The notes: generated by a model not told the origin, from the letters alone. A stretch of DNA of 64,000 nt from Pseudorhodobacter sp. PARRP1 (GCA_002256245.1 NKIU01000004.1:1-64000); one strand, 5' to 3'; counted from the first letter of the stretch, positions 47,218 through 57,170 are shown. A program made the numbers and translations.

Positions 47218-50082
47218 ATGGCCGAACATAAGTTCATCGAAGTGCGCGGCGCGCGCGAGCATAACCTGAAATCGGTCGATGTGGACATTCCGCGCGATCA
47301 GTTCGTGGTGATCACCGGGCTGTCGGGGTCGGGCAAATCCAGCCTTGCGTTTGATACGATCTACGCCGAGGGCCAGCGCCGCTATGTCGAAAGCCTGTCG
47401 GCCTATGCGCGGCAATTCCTTGATATGGCTGGCAAACCTGACGTTGATCACATCAGCGGCCTCTCGCCTGCCATTTCGATCGAGCAGAAAACCACCTCGA
47501 AAAACCCGCGATCAACCGTGGGCACGGTGACAGAGATCTACGATTACCTGCGTTTGCTCTTCGCCCGCGTCGGCACTCCGTTCAGCCCGGCCACCGGCCT
47601 GCCGATCACTGCGATGCAGGTGCAGGACATGGTTGATGCCGTGATGGCGATGCCGGAAGGCAGCCGTGCTTACCTGCTGGCCCCGATCATCCGCGACCGC
47701 AAAGGCGAATATAAGAAAGAATTCATCGAGTTACGCAAGCAGGGCTTTCAGCGCGTCAAGGTGAATGGCGAATTTTACGAATTGGAAGAGCCGCCCGTTC
47801 TGGATAAGAAATTCCGCCACAACATCGACGTGGTGGTTGACCGGATCGTCGTGCGTGAAGGCTTGGAAACCCGGCTGGCCGACAGCTTCCGCACCGCGTT
47901 GAACCTGGCCGACGGCATCGCCGTTATCGAAACCGCCCCTGCCGAGGGCGAGGGTGACCCCCAGCGCATCACCTATTCCGAGAAATTCGCCTGCCCGGTC
48001 AGCGGTTTCACCATCGCCGAGATTGAACCCCGGTTGTTTTCCTTCAACGCCCCCTACGGCGCGTGCCCGGTCTGCGATGGCTTAGGGATGGAGTTGTTTT
48101 TTGACGAGCGCCTTGTGGTGCCGGACCAGTCGCTCACCCTGCTTGGGGGCGCGATTGCGCCGTGGTCCAAGTCGAAAAGCCCCTATTTCACCCAGACGAT
48201 TGAGGCGATTTCCAAGCACTACGCCTTTGATAAGAAAGCCAAATGGAAAGACCTGCCCGAGAATGTGAAGCAGGTGTTCCTGCGCGGCTCGGGTGGTGAG
48301 GAAATCTTGTTCCGCTATGACGAAGGTGGCCGCGTTTACCAGGTTTCCCGCGTGTTCGAGGGCGTCATCCCCAATATGGAACGCCGCTACCGCGAAACCG
48401 ACAGTTCGTGGAGCCGCGAGGAGATGGAGCGGTTTCAGAACAACCGCCCCTGTGGTGCTTGTGGCGGCTATCGTCTGAAACCCGAGGCGCTGGCGGTGAA
48501 AATCGGCGGCTTGCATGCGGGGCAGGTGGTGCAGATGTCGATTTCCGAGGCGCATGACTGGATCACCGCTGCCCCCGACCATCTGACCAAGCAAAAGAAC
48601 GAAATTGCCAAGGCGATCTTGAAGGAAATCCGCGAGCGTTTGGGGTTCCTCGTCAACGTCGGGCTGAACTACCTGACCCTCAGCCGCAATGCGGGCACGC
48701 TCTCGGGGGGGGAATCCCAACGCATCCGCTTGGCCAGCCAGATCGGCTCAGGCCTCACGGGCGTGCTTTATGTGCTGGATGAACCCTCGATCGGCCTGCA
48801 TCAGCGCGACAATGACCGGCTTTTGACGACGCTGAAAAACCTGCGCGATGCCGGCAATACCGTGCTGGTGGTGGAACACGACGAAGACGCCATCCGCGAG
48901 GCCGACTATGTCTTCGACATGGGGCCGGGCGCGGGCGTGCACGGCGGCTTTGTCGTCAGCCACGGCACCCCGGCGCAGGTGGCCGCTGACCCTAACAGCT
49001 TGACAGGCCAGTATCTTTCCGGCGCGCGCGAGATCACCGTGCCGAAAACCCGCCGCAAGGGCAACGGCAAGAAACTGACGGTGGTGGGCGCGACCGGCAA
49101 CAACCTGAAAAACGTCACCGCCGAGTTTCCGCTGGGCATGTTTGTCTGCGTCACCGGGGTTTCGGGGGGTGGTAAATCCACGCTCACCATCGAAACCCTG
49201 TTCAAAACCGCCGCCAGCCGTCTGAACGGCGCGCATGAAACTCCAAGCCCGTGCGAGACGATCAGGGGGTTTGAGCATCTCGACAAGGTGATCGACATCG
49301 ACCAGCGCGCGATTGGCCGCACGCCGCGCTCCAACCCCGCCACCTACACCGGGGCCTTCACCCCGATCCGCGATTGGTTTGCGGGTCTGCCCGAGGCGAA
49401 GGCGCGCGGTTATCTGCCCGGTCGCTTCAGCTTTAACGTCAAGGGCGGGCGCTGCGAGGCTTGTCAGGGCGACGGCGTTTTGAAGATCGAGATGAACTTC
49501 CTGCCCGATGTCTATGTGACATGTGAGACCTGCAAAGGCGCGCGCTACAACCGCGAGACTTTGGAAGTTAAGTTCAAAAACAAAAGCATAGCCGATGTTC
49601 TTGATATGACATGTGAAGATGCGCAGGGCTTCTTCCAAGCGGTGCCGAGCATCCGCGAAAAGATGGATGCTTTGTGTCAGGTGGGCTTGGGCTATATCAA
49701 GGTCGGCCAACAGGCGACCACACTTTCGGGCGGCGAGGCACAGCGCGTCAAGCTTTCCAAAGAGCTTTCCCGCCGCGCCACGGGTCGGACGCTGTATATT
49801 CTGGATGAACCGACCACCGGTCTGCACTTTGAAGACGTGCGCAAGCTGCTGGAAGTGCTGCATGAATTGGTCGATCAGGGCAACACGGTCGTGGTGATCG
49901 AGCATAACCTTGATGTGGTGAAAACCGCCGATTGGGTGATCGACATCGGCCCCGAAGGCGGCGACGGCGGCGGGCAGATCGTGGCCACCGGCACACCGGA
50001 AACCATCGCGAAAACTGCGGCCAGCCACACCGGGCGCTATCTGAAAGACCTGCTCGCGCCACGGCGGACAGCGGCGGAGTGA
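47218..50082 (+). CDS. uvrA: Excinuclease ABC subunit A
   Basis: 954 residues. Two ABC ATPase modules: Walker [10 protein letters not shown] near residue 32 and GVSGGGKST near residue 644, signature LSGGESQRI and LSGGEAQRV, and zinc fingers with Cys pairs (CPVCDG, CGACGG, CEACQG, CETCKG). UvrA finds bulky DNA lesions with UvrB in nucleotide excision repair. Start ATG 47218 behind GGGTGGG; the frame opens far upstream but only this part is UvrA. Under probable SOS control through the LexA box. Confidence 0.97.
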   Translation: MAEHKFIEVRGAREHNLKSVDVDIPRDQFVVITGLSGSGKSSLAFDTIYAEGQRRYVESLSAYARQFLDMAGKPDVDHISGLSPAISIEQKTTSKNPRSTVGTVTEIYDYLRLLFARVGTPFSPATGLPITAMQVQDMVDAVMAMPEGSRAYLLAPIIRDRKGEYKKEFIELRKQGFQRVKVNGEFYELEEPPVLDKKFRHNIDVVVDRIVVREGLETRLADSFRTALNLADGIAVIETAPAEGEGDPQRITYSEKFACPVSGFTIAEIEPRLFSFNAPYGACPVCDGLGMELFFDERLVVPDQSLTLLGGAIAPWSKSKSPYFTQTIEAISKHYAFDKKAKWKDLPENVKQVFLRGSGGEEILFRYDEGGRVYQVSRVFEGVIPNMERRYRETDSSWSREEMERFQNNRPCGACGGYRLKPEALAVKIGGLHAGQVVQMSISEAHDWITAAPDHLTKQKNEIAKAILKEIRERLGFLVNVGLNYLTLSRNAGTLSGGESQRIRLASQIGSGLTGVLYVLDEPSIGLHQRDNDRLLTTLKNLRDAGNTVLVVEHDEDAIREADYVFDMGPGAGVHGGFVVSHGTPAQVAADPNSLTGQYLSGAREITVPKTRRKGNGKKLTVVGATGNNLKNVTAEFPLGMFVCVTGVSGGGKSTLTIETLFKTAASRLNGAHETPSPCETIRGFEHLDKVIDIDQRAIGRTPRSNPATYTGAFTPIRDWFAGLPEAKARGYLPGRFSFNVKGGRCEACQGDGVLKIEMNFLPDVYVTCETCKGARYNRETLEVKFKNKSIADVLDMTCEDAQGFFQAVPSIREKMDALCQVGLGYIKVGQQATTLSGGEAQRVKLSKELSRRATGRTLYILDEPTTGLHFEDVRKLLEVLHELVDQGNTVVVIEHNLDVVKTADWVIDIGPEGGDGGGQIVATGTPETIAKTAASHTGRYLKDLLAPRRTAAE

Positions 50083-50451
50083 TCAGCCGGGTGGATCACC
50101 GATGCCGATGATTTCGCGCGTTTCGGGATCAATGCGCAAAAACATATTGTCCAGGCGGCAGTAGTTTTCGCCCCGCAGGCTGCGGTATTTGCCGAAGGAG
50201 ACAACCACGCAATCAGCGCCCACGCGGTCGCCGATGCGCTGGGAATTGATCTGCGGGCTTGGTGCGAGCAGGGCGGCGTCGCCCCCCAGCGGATCAAGCC
50301 CGCCGCAGCGGTTAAGCTCTGACACGCATAAATCCGCCAGCGGTCTGTCCTGCAGGGTGTTAAAGCGCAATCCGCCGGGCACCTCGGCGAAGGCAGCGCC
50401 AGCCATCAGCGGCAGACATAAAAGCCAGATTTCCGATTTCCGCCGCTGCAT
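50083..50451 (-). CDS. Small exported protein, function unknown
   Basis: 122 residues with a signal peptide (cleavage near GAAFAE). Four Cys in the mature part (LCVSELNRCGG and DCVV, NYC) could make two disulfides. No family recognised. Its stop abuts the uvrA stop with no gap. Its start codon comes directly after a G9 tract (on this strand), unusual for a ribosome-binding region. Confidence 0.65.
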   Translation of the reverse strand: MQRRKSEIWLLCLPLMAGAAFAEVPGGLRFNTLQDRPLADLCVSELNRCGGLDPLGGDAALLAPSPQINSQRIGDRVGADCVVVSFGKYRSLRGENYCRLDNMFLRIDPETREIIGIGDPPG

Positions 50452-50801
50452 CTTGCCCCCCCCCTTGCTTGCCCCCCCCTTGAGTGACGTTGCCTGAGTA
50501 AACGCGGCTTTTCAGCCGCCGTTCCCACAACTTTCGCCCAAACCAAGGTAATTCATCGCAGTTGACCGAAACATTTTCAATATTCTCCGAAAGGTCCATT
50601 CCAGATTAACCCGATTGTGCCAGATGCCGTTCAGGCGCAGGTTGCGCGCGGGAACTTGGCACAAGACCGGGCCCGCGACCGAAAGCCAACAGCCAATCGG
50701 TAAACCAACACAGGGCCAAAAGGCCATCACGGTTTCGCAGGCTACGCTGGCGCTCTGGTGCCGATAAAGGCGTATCTGCGCCATAGGATAGGGACAGCAC
50801 G
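50452..50801. other. 350-base gap with paired C-tracts
   Basis: No convincing gene. Two near-identical units, CTTG plus C9 (50452-50464) and CTTG plus C8 (50468-50479), lie just upstream of the minus-strand gene. The remaining 300 bases up to the permease gene are more AT-rich and presumably hold the permease promoter and leader; I see no known riboswitch. Confidence 0.6.
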
Positions 50802-52232
50802 ATGCAACTTACCAACCCGTCACCCTCGCTGCACAACGAGGATCTGGCGCCCGCAACCGAGCGAAAGTGGGGCGCGTTCTCGATTTTCAACGTCTGGACA
50901 TCCGACGTTCACAGCCTGTGGGGCTATTATCTTGCCGCCAGCCTGTTTCTGCTGTGCGGCAGTTTCGTGAATTTCGTCATCGCCATCGGGGCAGGGTCGC
51001 TGGTGATCTTTGTGCTGATGAGCATGGTCGGCAACGCAGGCGTGCGCACAGGCGTGCCGTTTCCGGTGCTGGCGCGGGCGTCGTTCGGCACGTTTGGGGC
51101 CAATGCCCCCGCCTTGGTGCGCGCGATTGTCGCCTGTTTCTGGTATGGCGCGCAGACCTCTGCCGCTTCGGGGGCCATCGTCGCCCTGTTGATCCGCAGC
51201 CCCGGCATGTTGGAGTTTCACACCAATTCGCACATGCTTGGCCATTCGACACTTGAGGTGATTTGCTTCTTTGTCGTCTGGTGCCTGCAACTGCTGATCA
51301 TCCAAAGTGGCATGGAAACCGTGCGCAAGTTTCAGGATTGGGCAGGCCCGGCGGTCTGGATCGCGATGCTGATGCTGGCGATCTATCTGGTGGTCAAGGC
51401 CGGAACCTTCTCGTTCGGCGCGGAAATCCCGCAGGATGTTCTGCTGAAAGCCACCGCTGATGCAGGCGTCCCCGGCGTGCCCGGATCGCCCGCAGCCCTC
51501 GCCGCAGTCGCCGCGACATGGATCACCTATTTCGCAGCGCTTTACCTGAACTTCTGCGACTTCTCGCGCTATGCCACCTCTGAGTCCGCCCTGCGCAAAG
51601 GCAACCTCTGGGGCCTGCCGATCAACCTGCTGGCGTTCTGCCTTGTTGCAGGCATCACCACCACCGCCGCCTTCACGGTTTACGGTGAAGTCCTGCTGCA
51701 CCCCGAACAGATCAGCGCCAAATTCGACAGCTGGTTCCTTGCAGCCCTTGCAGCCCTGACCTTTGCGGTGGCCACCTTGGGCATCAACGTGGTGGCAAAC
51801 TTCGTCTCGCCCGCCTTCGATTTTGCCAACGTCTTCCCGCGCCATATCAGCTTCAAACGCGGCGGCTATATCGCGGCGGGCATCGCGCTGATCCTCTACC
51901 CTTGGGCCCCGTGGGAGACGGGTGCTGCGCATTTCGTCAACTTCATCGGCTCTACCATGGGCCCGATTTTCGGGATTATGATGGTCGATTACTACCTGAT
52001 CCGCCACGGCAAGCTGGACGTGAACGCGCTTTATCAAGAAAACGGCGAGTTCCGGTTTGACGGCGGCTGGCACGTCAAGGCCTTTGTCGCCCTTGCCATC
52101 GGCATGGTGTTCTCGTCGATCCTGCCAACCTTCACCACGATTCTGCCAAGCTGGTGGGGCACTTACGGCTGGTTCTTCGGCGTCGGCATCGGTGGGGCGG
52201 TCTATTACGTTCTGCGGATGGGCGCGAAATAA
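50802..52232 (+). CDS. NCS1-family nucleobase:cation symporter
   Basis: 476 residues, about 12 helices. NCS1 landmarks: NEDLAPATERKWGAFSIFNVWTSDVH at the start, the GVPFPVLARASFG segment, and FYLNFCDFSRYA-type helix 6 (ALYLNFCDFSRYATS). Imports a nucleobase or a related compound such as cytosine, allantoin or hydantoin, driven by Na+ or H+. The substrate is not clear. The 3' neighbour on the minus strand, mmsA, could act in pyrimidine breakdown via methylmalonate semialdehyde, but no reductive pyrimidine genes are here. Confidence 0.88.
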   Translation: MQLTNPSPSLHNEDLAPATERKWGAFSIFNVWTSDVHSLWGYYLAASLFLLCGSFVNFVIAIGAGSLVIFVLMSMVGNAGVRTGVPFPVLARASFGTFGANAPALVRAIVACFWYGAQTSAASGAIVALLIRSPGMLEFHTNSHMLGHSTLEVICFFVVWCLQLLIIQSGMETVRKFQDWAGPAVWIAMLMLAIYLVVKAGTFSFGAEIPQDVLLKATADAGVPGVPGSPAALAAVAATWITYFAALYLNFCDFSRYATSESALRKGNLWGLPINLLAFCLVAGITTTAAFTVYGEVLLHPEQISAKFDSWFLAALAALTFAVATLGINVVANFVSPAFDFANVFPRHISFKRGGYIAAGIALILYPWAPWETGAAHFVNFIGSTMGPIFGIMMVDYYLIRHGKLDVNALYQENGEFRFDGGWHVKAFVALAIGMVFSSILPTFTTILPSWWGTYGWFFGVGIGGAVYYVLRMGAK

Positions 52233-52237
52233 AACCG

Positions 52238-52265
52238 AAAGGGCGGGAGATTATCCCGCCCTTTT
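52238..52265 (+). terminator. Terminator after the NCS1 permease gene
   Basis: Eleven-bp perfect stem AAAGGGCGGGA/TCCCGCCCTTT, loop GATTA, T-run. Also works as a terminator on the other strand. Confidence 0.88.
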
Positions 52266-52271
52266 CAATTC

Positions 52272-52463
52272 TCAGGTCTTCAGACCCAGCACGGTATAAA
52301 GCGGGCAGGTGCGCAGCGCCGCCGTGGCAATCGCCACCAACCCGATCAGCTTGGCGTAGTGCCAAAAGCCCGTGCCCTGATCCATGAAAAACCACAGCAG
52401 CAAGCCGGCACCCACGACCAACCGCAGCATGCGGTCAAGATTTCCAACATTGGTTTTCAACAT
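52272..52463 (-). CDS. DUF2892 small inner-membrane protein
   Basis: 63 residues with two transmembrane helices. Family pattern NVGNLDRMLRLVVGAGLL, then the CPLY motif (RTCPLYTVLGLKT). Such proteins (YgaP C-terminal-like) often sit beside rhodanese domains; here it stands alone. The start is taken at MLKTN behind AAGGAAA. Confidence 0.85.
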   Translation of the reverse strand: MLKTNVGNLDRMLRLVVGAGLLLWFFMDQGTGFWHYAKLIGLVAIATAALRTCPLYTVLGLKT

Positions 52464-52539
52464 GATGTTTCCTTTCAGACATCGCCGCCAGATCAGCAGC
52501 TTTGCCCGAAAGATAACCGATATCCTGCACATCGACTTT

Positions 52540-52568
52540 GATCTGACCCCGGATTTTGGGGTCAGATC
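52540..52568 (-). terminator. Hairpin after mmsA
   Basis: Eleven-bp stem GATCTGACCCC/GGGGTCAGATC around a 7-base loop, 19 bases past the mmsA stop. On the minus strand it is followed by AAAG, so there is no T-run. Confidence 0.5.
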
Positions 52569-52586
52569 GGCGGTCAGATCAGCAGA

Positions 52587-54086
52587 TCACTCCATCTGCT
52601 TGAAGTTGAACTCGCCACCCTCTTTGATCCCCGACGGCCAGCGCGCGGTGATGGTCTTGGTGCGGGTGTAGAAGCGGAAGCTGTCCGGCCCGTGCTGGTT
52701 GAGATCACCAAACGAGGATTTCTTCCAGCCGCCAAAGGTATGGTAAGCCAGCGGCACCGGGATCGGCACGTTGATCCCGATCATCCCCACATTGATCCGC
52801 GCCGCAAAGTCGCGCGCCGTGTCGCCGTCGCGGGTATAGATCGCGGTGCCGTTGCCATATTCATGGTCCATCGCCATGCCGAGGGCTTCTTCATAGCTCG
52901 ACGCGCGCACCACCGACAGCACCGGCCCGAAGATTTCTTTGCGGTAAATCTCCATATCCGTCGTCACTTTGTCGAACAGATGCGGGCCGACGAAGAAGCC
53001 ATCCTCATAGCCCTGCAATTTGAAATCGCGGCCATCGACCACCAGATCAGCGCCCTGCGCCACGCCAGATTCGATCAGCTTCAGGATGTTGGCTTTCGCC
53101 GCACCCGTCACAACCGGGCCGTAATCGACATCATTGCCAGCGGTATAAGGCCCAACCTTCAGCTTCTCAATGCGCGGGATCAACTTCGCCACCAGCGCAT
53201 CAGCGGTCTTTTCCCCAACCGGAACCGCCACCGAAATCGCCATGCAACGCTCGCCCGCAGCCCCGTAACCCGCGCCCACCAAAGCATCCGCCGCCTGATC
53301 CAGATCAGCATCCGGCATGATGATCATGTGGTTCTTGGCACCGCCAAAGCATTGCACGCGCTTACCGTTCGCCGTGCCACGCGCATAGATATACTGCGCG
53401 ATCGGGGTGGAGCCGACAAAACCCACGCCCGAAATCGTCTCATTGTCCAGAATCGCATCGACCGATTCCTTGTCGCCGTTGATCACCTGCATCACGCCAT
53501 CGGGCAGGCCAGCCTCTTTCATCAAGGCCGCCAGCATCAACGGCACCGTCGGCGCACGCTCGGACGGCTTGAGGATGAACGCGTTGCCACACGCCAGCGC
53601 CGGGCCCATTTTCCACATCGGGATCATCGCCGGGAAGTTGAACGGGGTGATCCCCGCCGCCACGCCAATCGGCTGGCGCATAGAATACATGTCAATGCCG
53701 GGGCCAGCGCTATCGGTAAACTCGCCCTTCAACAGATGCGGCGCGCCGATGCAGAACTCGATCACTTCCAGCCCGCGCTGAATGTCGCCCTTGGCATCCG
53801 GAATGGTCTTGCCGTGCTCGGAAGACAAAGCCTCGGCCAGCTTGTCCATATCGCGGTTGAGCAAGCCCACCATCGCCATCATCACCCGCGCGCGGCGCTG
53901 CGGGTTGGTGGCACCCCATTTGACCTGCGCCTTCGCCGCATCGGCGGTGGCTGCGTCCAACTCGGCCTTGGAGGCCAAAGCCACCCGCGCCTGCACTTCG
54001 CCCGTCGCCGGGTTGAACACATCGGCAAACTTGCCCGAGGTGCCCGCAACCAGCTTGCCGTTGATCCAGTGACCGATCTCTTTCAT
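52587..54086 (-). CDS. mmsA: CoA-acylating (methyl)malonate-semialdehyde dehydrogenase
   Basis: 499 residues. Aldehyde-dehydrogenase fold with the MmsA/IolA features: PFNFPAMIPMW, catalytic Cys in GAAGERCMAISV, NVPIPVPLAYHTFGGWK, and ending NQHGPDSFRFYTRTKT. It oxidises methylmalonate semialdehyde (valine, thymine breakdown) or malonate semialdehyde (inositol, as IolA) to propionyl- or acetyl-CoA with CoA and NAD. The iol operon lies 3 kb away, which fits IolA use. Start ATG 54086 (54089 is possible) behind GGGAG. Divergent from a LysR gene. Confidence 0.95.
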   Translation of the reverse strand: MKEIGHWINGKLVAGTSGKFADVFNPATGEVQARVALASKAELDAATADAAKAQVKWGATNPQRRARVMMAMVGLLNRDMDKLAEALSSEHGKTIPDAKGDIQRGLEVIEFCIGAPHLLKGEFTDSAGPGIDMYSMRQPIGVAAGITPFNFPAMIPMWKMGPALACGNAFILKPSERAPTVPLMLAALMKEAGLPDGVMQVINGDKESVDAILDNETISGVGFVGSTPIAQYIYARGTANGKRVQCFGGAKNHMIIMPDADLDQAADALVGAGYGAAGERCMAISVAVPVGEKTADALVAKLIPRIEKLKVGPYTAGNDVDYGPVVTGAAKANILKLIESGVAQGADLVVDGRDFKLQGYEDGFFVGPHLFDKVTTDMEIYRKEIFGPVLSVVRASSYEEALGMAMDHEYGNGTAIYTRDGDTARDFAARINVGMIGINVPIPVPLAYHTFGGWKKSSFGDLNQHGPDSFRFYTRTKTITARWPSGIKEGGEFNFKQME

Positions 54087-54203
54087 CATAGCTCTCCCAT
54101 AAGTTGCCATGACTTTATCCTTGCGAAATCGCGGATTAAAGAGGCAATATCTCAAATGTGTTTTGCACTTTTGCAGGGCTTAATTCGGGGGTTTTCGGGA
54201 AAG

Positions 54204-54218
54204 ACCACAATATATGGT
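54204..54218. promoter_or_regulatory. ACCA-N7-TGGT dyad between mmsA and the LysR gene
   Basis: 15-base interrupted palindrome with AT-rich centre (CAATATA), a typical size for a LysR-type (T-N11-A) binding site, in the shared upstream region. Candidate site for the divergent LysR regulator. Confidence 0.45.
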
Positions 54219-54255
54219 GGAAAAACCCTGTGATGGCCGTCCAAATACACAAGTC

Positions 54256-54271
54256 TGTCCCCGCGGGGACA
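54256..54271. promoter_or_regulatory. Perfect 16-base palindrome TGTCCCCGCGGGGACA
   Basis: It has no spacer and lies 22 bases before the LysR start, where a hairpin would touch the leader of that mRNA. Operator or leader hairpin. Confidence 0.5.
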
Positions 54272-54293
54272 AAATGCCCGGAAAGGCAAAGCG

Positions 54294-55181
54294 ATGGATT
54301 GGGATGATTTGCGGGTGTTCTTGGCCGTGGCGCGCAGCGAAAGTCTGTCCGGGGCAGGGCGGCGGCTAAAGATCGACCCCGCCACCGTGGGCCGTCGCAT
54401 CGCCCGCCTTGAAGACGCCATCGGTGTCCGCCTGTTCGTCAAAACCCAGCAGGGCTACAGCCTGACCGAGCAAGGTATCCGGCTTTTGACCCATGCCATG
54501 CGCACCGAAGCCGCCATCGACGGCGCGTCCGAGGCGCTTTCCGGCCCCGAAGGCCTGACCGGGCAAATCCGCATCGGTGCGCCGGATGGCTGCGCCAACT
54601 ACCTGCTGCCGCAAGTCATCGCCCGCATCTGCGACGCCAATCCGGGGCTGGAAGTGCAGATCGTGGCCCTGCCGCGCGTCTTTAACCTTTCGAAACGTGA
54701 GGCCGATATGGCCATCGCGGTTTCCCGCCCCGAGGCTGGCCGTCTGACCGTGCAAAAGCTGACCGACTACCATTTGCATCTGGCAGCTTCCCGCGATTAC
54801 CTTGCCGCCCATTCCCCGATCCACACCCCGCAAGATCTGAAATCGCACCGCCTTGTCGGCTATATCCCCGACATGATCTTCGACAAGGAGTTGGATTATC
54901 TCACAGAAATCGGCGCCTCCGCCCCGCCCTTGGCGTCAAACTCCGTCTCGGTGCAACTGAACTTCCTGCGCCACGGGGCAGGTATCGGCGTGGTGCACGA
55001 TTTCGCGCTGCCCGCCGCCCCGGAACTGACCCGCATCCTGCCAGACCAGATTCACCTGACCCGCGCCTTCTGGCTCATCCGCCATGCCGATGACGGCCGG
55101 GTTGATCGGCTGAACCGCTTCGCCGCACAACTGATGCTTGAAGTTAAGAAAGAAATGCAAAGGCTTGAAGCATTTCCTTGA
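54294..55181 (+). CDS. LysR-family transcriptional regulator
   Basis: 295 residues. N-terminal winged helix (WDDLRVFLAVARSESLSGAGRRLKIDPATVGRRIARLEDAIG, about 2-60), linker, and a periplasmic-binding-like effector domain (about 90-290). Divergent from mmsA with 207 bases between them, the classical arrangement in which the regulator controls the neighbour and itself; effector unknown. Confidence 0.92.
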   Translation: MDWDDLRVFLAVARSESLSGAGRRLKIDPATVGRRIARLEDAIGVRLFVKTQQGYSLTEQGIRLLTHAMRTEAAIDGASEALSGPEGLTGQIRIGAPDGCANYLLPQVIARICDANPGLEVQIVALPRVFNLSKREADMAIAVSRPEAGRLTVQKLTDYHLHLAASRDYLAAHSPIHTPQDLKSHRLVGYIPDMIFDKELDYLTEIGASAPPLASNSVSVQLNFLRHGAGIGVVHDFALPAAPELTRILPDQIHLTRAFWLIRHADDGRVDRLNRFAAQLMLEVKKEMQRLEAFP

Positions 55182-55233
55182 CAGAATCTTACCAAGGCTC
55201 AACGCTAGCCCTGACAGATAGGGAGGTATCTTC

Positions 55234-55668
55234 ATGCTTGTCAGCCAAATCCTGAAATCAAAATCCGATGACGGCGTCGTCACCTTGCCGCCCGGCACCG
55301 CGATCAGCCGTATCGCCGAAGTCCTGTCGGCGCGCCGCATCGGGGCGGTGGTGATCTCTCCAGATGGCAAAAAGCTGGCGGGGATCGTGTCGGAACGTGA
55401 CATCGTGCGCGAGGTTGGCCGTCGCGGCGGTGCCTGCCTGACCGAGAATGTCGATACCATCATGACCGCAAAAGTCGTATCCTGCGGGCGTGGCGACAAG
55501 GCCGATGATGTGCTGCAAAAGATGACAGATGGCCGCTTTCGCCATATTCCGGTGGTTGAGGGCGATGAGTTGATCGGCCTGATTTCCATCGGCGATGTGG
55601 TCAAGGCCCGCCTGGCCGAGTTGCATATGGAGAAGGACGCGCTGGAAGGCATGATCAAGGGCTTCTAG
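55234..55668 (+). CDS. Paired CBS-domain protein
   Basis: 144 residues made of two CBS motifs (about 10-62 and 75-128), the first with GTAISRIAEVLSARRIGAVVIS, the second with the HIPVVEG-DELIGLISIGDVVKA pattern. Such pairs bind adenine nucleotides and act as energy sensors on a partner. The partner is unknown here. Stands between the LysR gene and coaD. Confidence 0.9.
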   Translation: MLVSQILKSKSDDGVVTLPPGTAISRIAEVLSARRIGAVVISPDGKKLAGIVSERDIVREVGRRGGACLTENVDTIMTAKVVSCGRGDKADDVLQKMTDGRFRHIPVVEGDELIGLISIGDVVKARLAELHMEKDALEGMIKGF

Positions 55669-55732
55669 GAATCCGCTTGCATCCGGGCACGCACTATTGT
55701 TGCGTATCCGGGACTTAGGCGAGGAACCTGCC

Positions 55733-56236
55733 ATGCGTATCGGCCTTTATCCGGGCACCTTCGATCCGATCACTTTGGGTCATGTCGATATCATCCAGCG
55801 CGCCATGGCGCTGGTTGATCGTTTGGTGATTGGCGTCGCCATCAACCGCGACAAGGGCCCGGCGTTCAGCTTGGAAGACCGTGTGGCGATGGTTGAGGCC
55901 GAATGTGCCGGTATCCTTGCCAAGACCGGCGGCGAGATTGTGGTGCATCCGTTCGAAAACCTGCTGATCGACTGCGCCCGCGATGTGGGGGCTTCGGTGA
56001 TCGTGCGCGGCCTGCGGGCTGTCGCGGATTTTGAGTATGAATTCCAGATGGTTGGCATGAACCGCGCGATGGATGCTTCGGTGGAAACCGTGTTCCTGAT
56101 GGCCGATGCCCGCAGGCAGGCGATTGCGTCAAAACTGGTCAAGGAAATCGCGCGTCTGGGCGGTGATATCTCGAAATTCGTCACCCCTCCGGTGGCCGAG
56201 GCTTTGGCCCGGCGCTATCCGAAAACCGTGAAATAG
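55733..56236 (+). CDS. coaD: Phosphopantetheine adenylyltransferase
   Basis: 167 residues. Nucleotidyltransferase T/HxGH motif in YPGTFDPITLGHVDII and the ISSS-like KLVKEIARLGGD region. It adds AMP to 4'-phosphopantetheine in coenzyme A synthesis. Start ATG 55733 behind GCGAGGAA. CoA is used by the neighbouring MmsA, but this is probably coincidence. Confidence 0.96.
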   Translation: MRIGLYPGTFDPITLGHVDIIQRAMALVDRLVIGVAINRDKGPAFSLEDRVAMVEAECAGILAKTGGEIVVHPFENLLIDCARDVGASVIVRGLRAVADFEYEFQMVGMNRAMDASVETVFLMADARRQAIASKLVKEIARLGGDISKFVTPPVAEALARRYPKTVK

Positions 56237-56241
56237 CAGTT

Positions 56242-56255
56242 GGAATGTTTGTTCC
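56242..56255. promoter_or_regulatory. IolR-type operator GGAA-N6-TTCC upstream of iolR
   Basis: TGGAATGTTTGTTCCA, perfect half-sites, 54 bases before the iolR start. The GGAA-N6-TTCC motif is the known IolR target in Sinorhizobium. Autoregulation is inferred. Confidence 0.6.
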
Positions 56256-56308
56256 ACAGCGTTACCCTGTGACAGCCACCACAGGACCCGCAGCATGATA
56301 CCCCAGAC

Positions 56309-57136
56309 ATGACCGTCATCGACGCCGACGACCTGACCCCTCCGGCCACGATCGAGGAATTCCGCGAGCGTCTGGCTGCGATTTCCGATGGGCTGCCGCG
56401 CCGCCTGCGGCAATGCGCCGATCATATCGCCGCCAACATCGACCGGATCGCGGTTTCTACCGTTGCCGAACTGGCGGCAGGGGCCGATGTTCCGCCCTCG
56501 GCGCTGATGCGGTTTTGTCAGATTTTGGGCTATTCCGGCTTTTCGGAAATGCAAAAGCTGTTCCGCGACGCCTATGCGCCGGGCTTCCCCGATTATTCCA
56601 CGCGGCTTGAAAACCTCAAGCAGACCGGGGCGGGCACGCCCTCGGCCTTGTTGGGCGAGTTTATCGAGGCAGGCAGGTTGTCGCTTGAAGCCCTGGCGAA
56701 ATCGGCGGACGAAGCGGGGTTGGCGCGCGCGGTGAAGCTGCTTGCCGCCGCCGATACCCTGCATGTGATCGGCTTGCGCCGCGCTTATCCGGTGGCGTCA
56801 TATCTGGCCTATGTGTTTGATAAAATGGCGGTTCCGGCGATGCTGCATGAAGGCACAGGCAAGCTGGATCACCGCCACGCCCTGCGCCCGGGTGATGCGG
56901 TGCTGGCGATCACCTTTGCGCCTTACTCGGAAGAAACCATCGCCCTTGCCACCGATGCCCGCGCCCGTGGGCTGCCGGTTGTGGCGCTGACCGACCGTGT
57001 CAACAGCCCACTGGCGCGCACGTCCGATGCGATTCTGACGGTGCCAGAGGTCGATTTCGGCGCATTCCGCTCGCTTTCGGCGACGCTTGCGCTGGCCATT
57101 GCACTGGCGGTTGCCGTCGGGTCGGCGCGCGGCTAG
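56309..57136 (+). CDS. iolR: RpiR-family inositol regulator
   Basis: 275 residues. HTH_6 domain at about 20-95 (RRLRQCADHIAANI, STVAELAAGADVPPSALMRFC) and a SIS sugar-phosphate domain at about 130-260 (DTLHVIGLRRAYPVASYLAYVF). RpiR repressors of this type bind an inositol-pathway intermediate and release the iol operon. The call rests on adjacency to iolC-iolD-iolE-iolB and on matching operators in front of both transcripts. Start codon ATG 56309; no alternative with better ribosome site. Confidence 0.9.
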   Translation: MTVIDADDLTPPATIEEFRERLAAISDGLPRRLRQCADHIAANIDRIAVSTVAELAAGADVPPSALMRFCQILGYSGFSEMQKLFRDAYAPGFPDYSTRLENLKQTGAGTPSALLGEFIEAGRLSLEALAKSADEAGLARAVKLLAAADTLHVIGLRRAYPVASYLAYVFDKMAVPAMLHEGTGKLDHRHALRPGDAVLAITFAPYSEETIALATDARARGLPVVALTDRVNSPLARTSDAILTVPEVDFGAFRSLSATLALAIALAVAVGSARG

Positions 57137-57170
57137 GCTGCAAAGAAAACGCTTCCCGTTGCGGCATAAA

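Noticed and set aside
48748-50028. 426-codon antisense frame in uvrA
   Set aside because: Mirror of the UvrA ATPase region; no independent start site or domain.
50512-50784. 90-codon frame on the minus strand before the NCS1 gene
   Set aside because: No ribosome site, mixed composition, no family; gap more likely holds a promoter and leader.
50482-50801. Riboswitch in the leader of the nucleobase permease
   Set aside because: I could not fold it into a known purine, preQ1 or TPP pattern; only weak hairpins are seen.
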